This document shows positions 1 through 6,819 of a DNA stretch of 13,487 nucleotides, one piece after another. The notes under the pieces are model-generated. The model was not told where the DNA came from. It ran no database searches and saw only the letters and a program-made list of their open reading frames with translations. Source of the DNA: Bacteroidales bacterium (GTDB lineage Bacteria; Bacteroidota; Bacteroidia; Bacteroidales; BM520). The position numbers and the translations under genes were made by a program. The DNA lies in the NCBI GenBank assembly GCA_028701815.1, contig JAQVPY010000046.1, positions 1 through 13,487 of the forward strand, written 5' to 3'. The stretch's first letter is position 1. Every line of letters begins with the position of its first letter.

Positions 1-1
1 C

Positions 2-1189
2 GGCGTAACCGTTGAAAATGCGAGTTGCAACTTTGAGGCTATTATTGACAGAAGCCGTAAAGTGGCAGAAAACATGAACAAAGGAATACAATTCCTCTTT
101 AAGAAAAACGGGATCGATGTTGTACAGGGCACCGGGAAACTCTTTACCAAGAATTCGATAAAAGTCACCGACAACGAAGGAAATACCACCTTAATAGAAG
201 CGGAAAAAATAATTCTTGCTACCGGCACACATTCAAAAGACTTGCCGACAGTGAAAAAAGACGGCAAAAAGATCATAGGATATAAAGAAGCCATGACATT
301 GTCTAAACAGCCGGAGAGCATGGTTGTAATAGGTTCGGGCGCAATAGGAATGGAATTTGCCTATTTCTATCGCACCATCGGGACTAATGTCACCATAGTT
401 GAATTTATGCCGGACATCCTTCCGTTGGAGGACAAGGAAATCACTAAGCTGCTGTCACGCGAACTGAAAAAGATGAAAATGAACGTTATGACATCTTCGT
501 CCGTTACCGCTGTTGATACCTGCGGCGACAAATGTGTGGTGTCAATAACAACTCCGAAAGGCAAAATTGCAGTAGAATGCGACATTGTACTTATGGCCGC
601 AGGTGTTGCCACCAATCTCGACAACCTCGGAATTGAAGAACTCGGAATCAACGTTGAAAGGGGTAAAATCCTCGTCGATAAATTTTACAAAACCAATATT
701 GACAGCATATATGCCATAGGAGATATTGTTCCTGGTCAGGCATTAGCTCATGTGGCCTCGGCAGAAGGCATCTGTGCCGTAGAAGCAATGGCCGGGTTAA
801 ATCCTACTCCCGTTGATTACGACAATATCCCGGCTTGTACTTTCTGCTGTCCTGAGATAGCTTCCGTCGGTCTCTCCGAAGAAAAAGCCGTTAATGCAGG
901 ATTTAACGTTAAAATAGGCAAATTTCCCTTCACGGCCTCGGGAAAAGCAACGGCTTCAGGTAATAGGGAAGGTATGGTAAAACTCGTAATTAATGCCGAC
1001 AACGATGAAATCCTCGGAGCTCACCTTATGGGAGAAAATGTCACAGAGATGATTGCAGAGATAGCCGTGGCGAAAAAGATGAAGGCCACCTCTCATGATA
1101 TCATGAGAACCATACACCCCCATCCTACTATGTCGGAAGCAGTCATGGAAGCCGCCGAGGCAGCAAACAACGAATGTATACACATTTAA
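2..1189 (+). CDS. lpdA: Dihydrolipoyl dehydrogenase, C-terminal part (5' end outside window)
   Basis: This is the flavoprotein disulfide reductase (E3) that reoxidises the lipoyl group of 2-oxoacid dehydrogenase complexes or the glycine cleavage system, using NAD+. The reading frame is open to the left edge, so the gene starts upstream. The GTG at base 62 is internal. The visible 395 residues begin after the FAD-binding GxGxxG and the redox CxxxxC, which should lie in the missing ~60-75 residues. Seen, in visible numbering: ILATGTHSKDLP (71-82), the NAD-binding VVIGSGAIG (about 108-116), the second FAD motif YAIGD (to 241), and the C-terminal dimer-interface motif HPHPTMSE (372-379) with the catalytic His374-Glu379 pair. 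It is followed after 6 bases by rfbC. Which complex it serves cannot be told here, because no E1/E2 or gcv gene is in view. A related pyridine-nucleotide disulfide oxidoreductase is the alternative, but the HPHPTMSE end favours E3. Confidence 0.93.
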   Translation, partial: GVTVENASCNFEAIIDRSRKVAENMNKGIQFLFKKNGIDVVQGTGKLFTKNSIKVTDNEGNTTLIEAEKIILATGTHSKDLPTVKKDGKKIIGYKEAMTLSKQPESMVVIGSGAIGMEFAYFYRTIGTNVTIVEFMPDILPLEDKEITKLLSRELKKMKMNVMTSSSVTAVDTCGDKCVVSITTPKGKIAVECDIVLMAAGVATNLDNLGIEELGINVERGKILVDKFYKTNIDSIYAIGDIVPGQALAHVASAEGICAVEAMAGLNPTPVDYDNIPACTFCCPEIASVGLSEEKAVNAGFNVKIGKFPFTASGKATASGNREGMVKLVINADNDEILGAHLMGENVTEMIAEIAVAKKMKATSHDIMRTIHPHPTMSEAVMEAAEAANNECIHI

Positions 1190-1195
1190 TCGACT

Positions 1196-1741
1196 ATGGA
1201 AATAATTAAAGAGTTTACGCGGGGGCTGTTTCTTATTAAACCGAAAATATTCGCGGATAATCGCGGGTATTTTGCGGAAACTTATAATAAAGAGGCATTT
1301 AGAGCGTTGGGGCTTGAAGCCGACTTTGTGCAAGATAATGAGTCTATGTCACAAAAAGGCACTATAAGAGGTCTCCATTTCCAAAAGCCGCCATACTCCC
1401 AGCTGAAACTTATCAGGGTAGTTTCAGGCGCCGTCTTTGATGTCGCCGTCGACATACGAAAGGATTCTGCAACATACGGCAAATGGTATGGAGTAGAACT
1501 TACCTGCGAAAATAAACAGATGTTCTGGATCCCCTCCGGATTCGCTCATGGGTTTCAGGCTCTCGAAGATAATACTGTATTTCAATATAAATGTTCGAAT
1601 TTTTATCACGTTGAAAGCGAAAACTCTATTTTATGGAATGACCCGGATATCAATATCAGATGGGTTGATAATATAAAGCCTGTCATCTCTGAAAAAGACA
1701 GTAAAGCTCAACCGTTTGCGACATTTCACTCATTGTTTTAA
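1196..1741 (+). CDS. rfbC: dTDP-4-dehydrorhamnose 3,5-epimerase
   Basis: This is a cupin-fold epimerase (RmlC) that converts dTDP-4-keto-6-deoxyglucose to dTDP-4-keto-L-rhamnose in cytoplasmic dTDP-rhamnose synthesis for O-antigen or capsule. Its 181 residues are the normal family length. The family core is clear: FVQDNESMSQKGTIRGLHFQ (44-63) carries the catalytic His61, VSGAVFDVAVDIR (76-88) forms the cupin strands, and WIPSGFAHGFQALED (111-125) and FQYKCSNFY (129-137) follow. By comparison with Salmonella RmlC, Tyr131 and Asp168 would complete the active site; that alignment was done from memory. The ATG lies 6 bases after the lpd stop. No rfbA, rfbB or rfbD lies beside it, so the pathway genes must be elsewhere in the genome. 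Confidence 0.95.
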   Translation: MEIIKEFTRGLFLIKPKIFADNRGYFAETYNKEAFRALGLEADFVQDNESMSQKGTIRGLHFQKPPYSQLKLIRVVSGAVFDVAVDIRKDSATYGKWYGVELTCENKQMFWIPSGFAHGFQALEDNTVFQYKCSNFYHVESENSILWNDPDINIRWVDNIKPVISEKDSKAQPFATFHSLF

Positions 1742-1762
1742 TACTTGAATTAAAATCTGTTT

Positions 1763-4573
1763 ATGTCTCAAAATGAATTGATTGTATCAGGGGCAAGAGC
1801 CAACAACCTGAAAAATATCGACATTGTTATTCCTCAGAAAAAGCTTGTCGTCATCACAGGCATCAGCGGCAGCGGAAAGTCATCTTTAGCCTTCGACACG
1901 ATATATGCCGAAGGACAAAGGAGATATCTCGAGACGATGTCGCGCTATGCGAGACAGTTCATAGGCAACCTTGAGCGTCCTGACGTGGATTCTATAACCG
2001 GTCTGAGCCCTGTAATATCCATCGATCAGAAAACGACCAACAACACGCCCCGCTCTACCGTCGGCACGACAACAGAGATATATGATCTTTTGAGGTTGTT
2101 GTTTGCGCGACTTTCCGACGCATATTCTCCCATCACCGGTAAGAAGATGGTAAAATATACCGACGCCAAAATTTTCGAGATGATCATGACAGGGTATACA
2201 GGTATGAGTGTCCTCGTACTCGCGCCTCTGGTAAGGGGCAGAAAGGGGCACTACAGAGAGCTCTTCGAGAATATGAGAAAACAGGGGTTTTTAAAAATGT
2301 TTGTCGACGGCAAAATATGTGACATTAAAATCGGGATGCAAGTCGACAGGTATAAAATCCACGACATCTTTTTGGTAGTTGACAAGGTCAACATTTCAGA
2401 CAAGTCGGCATTGAGACTAAAAGAAGACATCATTACGGCTTTTCGATTCGGCAAAGGTCTACTCGCATTATATGATGAAACGACCGGGGATATGAAGACT
2501 TACAGTAAGAACCTCGTATGTCCCGACAGCGGAATATCATATAACGATCCGGAGCCGAACCTGTTTTCTTTCAATTCCCCCTACGGAGCATGTCCCCATT
2601 GTAAGGGTTTAGGCACAATAAGTGAAGTCGACACGGAAAAGATCTTCCCCGACAAAAACCTGACAATAAAGCATGGAGGGATCGCCACACTGGGTGAATA
2701 CAAGAATAACTGGATATTCAGCCAGATAGACTCTATCGGTAAAAAATTCGGTTTTACATTAAACAGTGCCATCAAGGATTTGTCTCCCGAAGCCATCAAC
2801 GTCATCCTTTTCGGCGCCAAGGAGAAGTTTACAGTTAAGAACTCTTATCTGGGAGTCAACCTCGACTACGATATAAATTTCGACGGGATAGTCAACTATC
2901 TCGAATATCAGGCTACAGAAATGCCCGATTACCTCAACATGAAAAAGTGGCTTGGCTCTTTCATGAATATTGTAGAATGTCCTGTTTGCCACGGTGCGCG
3001 ATTAAAAGAAGAGTCGTTGAATTTTAAGATCGGGGATAAAAATATTGCAGAAGTGGCCCACATGGAACTAAGCATGCTTAAAAACTGGTTAGATGACGTG
3101 TACACGAACCGATTCGACGACAAGCAAAGATTCATAGGAAAAGAGATCTTTAGAGAAATCTCAAGCAGACTCGATTTTATCATTGAAGTAGGGCTGGATT
3201 ATCTTTCCCTCGACAGATCGTCGCCATCGCTATCTGGCGGAGAGTCACAAAGGATTCGCCTCGCCACACAGATAGGCTCCAAGCTCATAGGTGTGTTGTA
3301 TATTCTCGATGAACCGACGATAGGTCTTCACCCGAAAGACAGCATGAAAGTTATCAACTCTCTTAAAGAGTTACGCGATTTGGGCAACTCCATTATCGTT
3401 GTTGAACACGACGAATCCATGATGAAGGCCGCAGACCAGATTATCGATATCGGTCCGGGGGCCGGTCGCCTTGGAGGAAATGTTGTAGCTCAAGGAACAG
3501 TTGAACAAATCAAGGCTTCTGATACTATAACAGGCAATTATCTATCGGGCAGAAAACGTATTGAGCCTCCAGTAAAACTTAGAGAAGGCAATGGGAAATT
3601 CTTAAGTCTGATAGGTGCGACAGGCAACAATCTGAAGAATATATCCGTCAACATTCCATTAAATAAGGTCATTTGTGTAACAGGCGTGTCGGGCAGCGGG
3701 AAGTCGTCACTGATAAATCAGACTCTCTACCCCGCCCTTGTAAATAAGATGTACCACGGGAAACGCATCTGTCTCCCATATAAGGAAATTATCGGGATAG
3801 AGAACATCGATAAAGTTATCGAAATCGATCAGTCGCCGATAGGACGAACATCACGCTCTAATCCTGCCACATATACAAATGTCTTTTCAGATATACGATC
3901 CTTATTTGCCAACATGCTGCAATCGAAAATACGAGGATATAAAGCAGGGCGATTTTCTTTCAACATCAAGGGGGGAAGATGCGAAGAGTGTATGGGTACC
4001 GGCGAACGTGTCATAGAAATGAATTTTCTTCCAAGCGTACATATACGCTGTCCCAAATGTCAGGGCAAACGATATACAAGAGAGACTCTTGAGATACGAT
4101 ATAAGGGTAAATCTATTTACGACGTACTGAATATGACTATTAATCAAGCTGTTGAATTCTTTGCCAACGTTCCTCAGATTGTTAGAAAGATTCATTTCAT
4201 GCAGGAAGTCGGCTTAGGATATTTGAAACTCGGACAGTCGTCAACGACACTCTCCGGCGGTGAAGCACAAAGGATAAAACTCGTTTCGGAGCTCAGCAGA
4301 CGCGACACCGGTAATACATTATATATATTAGATGAGCCGACTACAGGTCTCCACTATGAGGATATCAAAGTTCTCCTCGCAGTAATAAACAAGCTTACAG
4401 ATAAAGGAAATACGGTAATAATAATAGAGCATAATCTAGACGTAATACGTGCGGCAGATTATATCATAGACATGGGACCTGACGGAGGGCATAGTGGAGG
4501 GTGTATTATCGTAGAAGGCTCTCCGGAAGAAGTAAAGAAAAAAGGTGTCGGCTATACTGCTCAATATATTTAA
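1763..4573 (+). CDS. uvrA: Excinuclease ABC subunit A
   Basis: This is the damage-recognition ATPase of nucleotide excision repair. It dimerises, loads UvrB on damaged DNA and then leaves. At 936 residues it has the usual full length, with two ABC ATPase halves. Half 1: Walker A GISGSGKS (33-40), a UvrB-binding domain (about 130-245), an ABC signature LSGGESQ (490-496) and Walker B YILDEP (513-518). Half 2: Walker A GVSGSGKS (641-648), a four-cysteine zinc module (Cys740, 743, 763, 766), signature LSGGEAQR (830-837) and Walker B LYILDEP (853-859). An insertion-domain CPVCHGARL is also present. The intact UvrB-binding domain marks it as a true UvrA rather than the shortened UvrA2 type. Oddity: the first zinc module reads Cys253-Pro-Asp-Ser256 with Cys277 and Cys280, so one of the usual four cysteines is Ser. 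It lies 21 bases after rfbC and 12 before the protease gene. Confidence 0.98.
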   Translation: MSQNELIVSGARANNLKNIDIVIPQKKLVVITGISGSGKSSLAFDTIYAEGQRRYLETMSRYARQFIGNLERPDVDSITGLSPVISIDQKTTNNTPRSTVGTTTEIYDLLRLLFARLSDAYSPITGKKMVKYTDAKIFEMIMTGYTGMSVLVLAPLVRGRKGHYRELFENMRKQGFLKMFVDGKICDIKIGMQVDRYKIHDIFLVVDKVNISDKSALRLKEDIITAFRFGKGLLALYDETTGDMKTYSKNLVCPDSGISYNDPEPNLFSFNSPYGACPHCKGLGTISEVDTEKIFPDKNLTIKHGGIATLGEYKNNWIFSQIDSIGKKFGFTLNSAIKDLSPEAINVILFGAKEKFTVKNSYLGVNLDYDINFDGIVNYLEYQATEMPDYLNMKKWLGSFMNIVECPVCHGARLKEESLNFKIGDKNIAEVAHMELSMLKNWLDDVYTNRFDDKQRFIGKEIFREISSRLDFIIEVGLDYLSLDRSSPSLSGGESQRIRLATQIGSKLIGVLYILDEPTIGLHPKDSMKVINSLKELRDLGNSIIVVEHDESMMKAADQIIDIGPGAGRLGGNVVAQGTVEQIKASDTITGNYLSGRKRIEPPVKLREGNGKFLSLIGATGNNLKNISVNIPLNKVICVTGVSGSGKSSLINQTLYPALVNKMYHGKRICLPYKEIIGIENIDKVIEIDQSPIGRTSRSNPATYTNVFSDIRSLFANMLQSKIRGYKAGRFSFNIKGGRCEECMGTGERVIEMNFLPSVHIRCPKCQGKRYTRETLEIRYKGKSIYDVLNMTINQAVEFFANVPQIVRKIHFMQEVGLGYLKLGQSSTTLSGGEAQRIKLVSELSRRDTGNTLYILDEPTTGLHYEDIKVLLAVINKLTDKGNTVIIIEHNLDVIRAADYIIDMGPDGGHSGGCIIVEGSPEEVKKKGVGYTAQYI

Positions 4574-4585
4574 ACATCATGAGGC

Positions 4586-5023
4586 ATGAAACATAAAATT
4601 GCGATAAATAAAATAGTGAAGCTTGATGATGATAAAGGTATGTTGCTTTATATCAACTGTAAAATAAATAAAAAGCCTGCAACGATGATCATTGACACCG
4701 GAGCCTCACGCTCCTGTTTGGATATCTGCACATATAAAACGCTTGTCGGCGCCAAGTCGAAGAGACATGTACAAAGCAATATTGAGACCATAGGGCTGGG
4801 TACAGCAGAGATGAAAAGCAGTTCTGTTATTTTAGACTCTGTCAGACTTAACAGACTCAAGATAGACAACTTTGAGATTGTGGTGACTGATTTATCCAAT
4901 ATCTGTGAGGCTTTAAAGGAGAAGGCGAATATGAAAATCGACGGTATTATTGGCAACGACCTCCTCGAAGGACACAAAGCTGTTATCAATTTTGAGAGAA
5001 GCACCCTCACACTGACTTCTTAA
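4586..5023 (+). CDS. Retropepsin-like aspartic protease, small stand-alone
   Basis: This is a 145-residue protein of the single-lobe (clan AA, retropepsin-like) aspartic protease type. The catalytic motif is IIDTGAS (35-41), with Asp37 the catalytic residue. A second-half motif, IDGIIGNDLLEGHKAVINFE (118-137), matches the hydrophobic-hydrophobic-Gly signature of the fold. Family knowledge says such a domain works only as a dimer, each chain giving one Asp. No signal peptide or membrane segment is seen, so it should be cytoplasmic, unlike many bacterial relatives that carry an export signal. The substrate is unknown. It sits 12 bases after uvrA, which suggests co-transcription. GAGG at 4581-4584 lies directly before the ATG, too close for a normal Shine-Dalgarno. 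It converges with prmC on a shared TTAA. The fold call is good; actual proteolytic activity is inferred. Confidence 0.8.
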   Translation: MKHKIAINKIVKLDDDKGMLLYINCKINKKPATMIIDTGASRSCLDICTYKTLVGAKSKRHVQSNIETIGLGTAEMKSSSVILDSVRLNRLKIDNFEIVVTDLSNICEALKEKANMKIDGIIGNDLLEGHKAVINFERSTLTLTS

Positions 5024-5889
5024 CGGCAAAGGGAATAGCTGCTACAAAAAGCAAAACGCTGTTTGTTGTGTAAATCAGAAATGATTTCTACCTTTTCAAA
5101 CATATCCGAAAATAAAGAGGCCACACCATCACCGAATCTTTCATTTATTTCCAGATAGAGACGCCCTGATGATTTCAGGTGATTCTTGCAGAAAGAGCCA
5201 ATAGCCCTATAAAATTTCAATGGGTCGTCGTCGGGGACAAATAGTGCGGCAGCAGGCTCATAATCGAGGACATTATGTTTTATCAAGACCTTTTCCTCTT
5301 CCGTCACATAAGGGGGATTAGAAATTATCACATCAAAGAGGTTCTCAGGTGAAAAGGCCCGCGGATTTAAGATATCGTCTTGCAAAAATGTCACTTTAGC
5401 CGACAGATCGCGGGAATTTCGGGTTGCGATATCAAGCGCCTTTCGCGAAATGTCACACGCCGACACCTGCCAGTTGGGACGTTCGAGTGAGAGCGTAACA
5501 GGAATGCAACCGCTCCCTGTTCCGATGTCAAGTATCTTCAACGGCTGTTCCGAAAGTATCTCAATAGAGAGTATTTTGCTAACCATTTCTTCAGTCTCGT
5601 TACGAGGTATAAGTACCGATTCATCGACGAAGAAAGCCCTTCCATAAAAATACGACTTACCTGTAACATATTGAACAGGTTCGTTTTTCATTAATCTATT
5701 AAAGCGTTGATATAACAGCTCCGATAAAAGATCAGACATGAAATAATTAGGATCGGAAGCCAAAAAATAAAAGTCTATATCAAGTGTATCTTCATAAAGG
5801 ACGCGTAGAATACTTTCGGCCTCTCTATCATCATAGAGGGTATTCAGCATTTGACATCTATTATAAAAAGTATTAAGTACATTATTCAT
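5020..5889 (-). CDS. prmC: Peptide chain release factor N5-glutamine methyltransferase
   Basis: This SAM-dependent enzyme methylates the Gln of the GGQ loop of release factors RF1 and RF2 in the cytoplasm, which speeds translation termination. Its 289 residues are the usual length. An N-terminal helical substrate-binding domain (about 1-75) is followed by the family-specific QYVTGKSYFYGRAFFVDESV (73-92) and LIPRNETEEMV (93-103). The Rossmann methyltransferase domain has SAM motif I LDIGTGSGCIP (120-130), an acidic residue at CDIS (145-148), and the catalytic NPPY at 191-194, which is diagnostic for Gln/Asn N-methyltransferases. It is a lone gene on the minus strand. Its start lies ten bases from the inverted-repeat promoter at 5899-5927, and its stop shares a TTAA with the protease gene. 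PrmB (ribosomal protein L3) is the close alternative, but the motif set and gene length fit PrmC better. Confidence 0.95.
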   Translation of the reverse strand: MNNVLNTFYNRCQMLNTLYDDREAESILRVLYEDTLDIDFYFLASDPNYFMSDLLSELLYQRFNRLMKNEPVQYVTGKSYFYGRAFFVDESVLIPRNETEEMVSKILSIEILSEQPLKILDIGTGSGCIPVTLSLERPNWQVSACDISRKALDIATRNSRDLSAKVTFLQDDILNPRAFSPENLFDVIISNPPYVTEEEKVLIKHNVLDYEPAAALFVPDDDPLKFYRAIGSFCKNHLKSSGRLYLEINERFGDGVASLFSDMFEKVEIISDLHNKQRFAFCSSYSLCR

Positions 5890-5898
5890 AACAAGGGG

Positions 5899-5906
5899 CT
5901 AAAGTA
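5899..5906 (-). promoter_or_regulatory. Predicted -7 promoter box for prmC
   Basis: Read on the minus strand, this is TACTTTAG, seven of eight bases of the Bacteroidota -7 consensus TAnnTTTG. It ends ten bases before the prmC ATG, so the transcript leader would be only a few bases. I see no clear TTTG at the expected -33 distance. The box sits inside the left arm of the inverted repeat at 5901-5925. Confidence 0.45.
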
Positions 5907-5925
5907 CAAAAAAAAATTGTACTTT
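5901..5925. repeat. Perfect inverted repeat between divergent genes
   Basis: AAAGTACAA (5901-5909) and TTGTACTTT (5917-5925) are perfect inverted copies separated by seven A residues (5910-5916). Each arm overlaps the -7 promoter box of one of the two divergent genes, prmC and the EamA transporter. It could simply be two back-to-back promoters with similar boxes, or an operator for a dimeric regulator that controls both. It is too A/T-rich and wrongly placed to be a terminator. Confidence 0.7.
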
Positions 5926-5927
5926 TG
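5920..5927 (+). promoter_or_regulatory. Predicted -7 promoter box for the transporter operon
   Basis: TACTTTTG matches the Bacteroidota TAnnTTTG -7 consensus exactly and lies 16 bases before the ATG at 5944, giving a predicted leader of about a dozen bases. The -33 region holds no clear TTTG. It would drive the transporter, nucleotidase and YigZ-family genes as one transcript. Confidence 0.6.
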
Positions 5928-5943
5928 AAAAAAAATTCATCTT

Positions 5944-6819
5944 ATGATTCCATTACTAATATCAATCATAACGGCGAGTGCAATATTATTCATATTCAAG
6001 TTTGCCACAAGATATAAGACATCCAATCTACACTTAGTAACATTAAGTTATTTTTTTTCGGCCTGTTTAGGGATACTTTTTGCGGTATTCAGAGATGGGG
6101 CGTCGATAAACTTCACAACGTACAACTGGTTTATTCCGTCGATATTTTACGGCATATTTTTCATATTAGGATTTCTTCTTTTCGGCATATCGTCGCAGCG
6201 TTCAGGGATAGCGGCCACGTCTATAAGCTCGAGGATTTCGGTTATCATACCCGTATTATTCGGCTTTTTCATGTTTCACGACGAGTTGTCCATTTCGCGG
6301 CTATGCGGGATTGCATTTGCGATCTTTGCATTGGTTCTGATAACTTTACCTGACAAGCGGCTACGTGGAACAGCAATCACAAAAGAGAAGCAGCCGTTAT
6401 GGATAATGCTCTTGCCCGTATTTATATTTTTTATCATTGGCATAAACGACACCCTAATAAAAATTGCGCAGTTTTATCTTATCCGCGGCAACGATTATGC
6501 AGAATTCATAGCCTCTTGTTATACCTTCTCGTTTATAGTAGGCGCAATTATAATGCTTATAAAGAAAGAGATAAAGGTATCCGGCGCATCCATATTATTC
6601 GGACTATTATTAGGAGTATTGAATTTTTTCAACTTCAGGGCATTAATAATAGGTATGCAGCAGATGCCTGTCACTCAGTTTATACCCATATATAATATTG
6701 GTGTCGTAATTATTTCATCATGCATAGGGATTATATTTTTTAAAGAGAAGTTGTCTAAATTCAACATAGCGGGGATAGTCACGGCAATAATAGCGATTAT
6801 TTTATTAACAATATTATGA
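5944..6819 (+). CDS. EamA/DMT-superfamily membrane transporter
   Basis: This is an inner-membrane protein of 291 residues with ten hydrophobic segments, at about 2-20, 29-48, 61-82, 95-111, 119-135, 152-170, 187-206, 214-236, 244-266 and 274-291. That is the two-times-five-helix layout of the drug/metabolite transporter (EamA) superfamily. Helix 4 (SSRISVIIPVLFGFFMFHDELS) and the matching helix 9 (TQFIPIYNIGVVIISSCIGIIFFKEKLS) show the internal duplication: each runs to a cytoplasmic F(H/K)(D/E)(E/K)LS turn, typical of EamA halves. Members export or import small metabolites; the substrate cannot be read from sequence. The last codons overlap the nucleotidase start by ATGA, so translation is probably coupled, and a role linked to nucleoside or phosphate handling is possible but unproven. 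The promoter box at 5920-5927 lies just upstream. Confidence 0.85.
   Translation: MIPLLISIITASAILFIFKFATRYKTSNLHLVTLSYFFSACLGILFAVFRDGASINFTTYNWFIPSIFYGIFFILGFLLFGISSQRSGIAATSISSRISVIIPVLFGFFMFHDELSISRLCGIAFAIFALVLITLPDKRLRGTAITKEKQPLWIMLLPVFIFFIIGINDTLIKIAQFYLIRGNDYAEFIASCYTFSFIVGAIIMLIKKEIKVSGASILFGLLLGVLNFFNFRALIIGMQQMPVTQFIPIYNIGVVIISSCIGIIFFKEKLSKFNIAGIVTAIIAIILLTIL

Noticed and set aside
62..64. GTG at base 62 as start of the dehydrogenase
   Set aside because: The frame is open and family-like back to base 2, and a start here would remove even more of the FAD domain. The gene is simply cut by the window edge.
956..1333. Minus-strand open frame of 125 codons across the lpd-rfbC junction, and similar antisense frames inside uvrA and dnaA
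   Set aside because: They lie opposite genes with clear family matches, have no recognisable domain and are explained as shadows of the coding strand.
4579..4596. Five-codon mini-ORF before the protease gene, overlapping its start
   Set aside because: It is too short to call as a gene, and nothing indicates it acts as a leader peptide.
5044..5066. Hairpin ACAAAaAGC / GCTgTTTGT as a terminator for the protease gene
   Set aside because: The stem has an A-G mismatch, few G-C pairs and no following T run; it lies within the prmC coding end and may be chance.
6399..6695. A 98-codon plus-strand frame inside the transporter gene
   Set aside because: Its translation lacks the hydrophobic pattern or any known motif, and the overlapping frame is a convincing ten-helix transporter.
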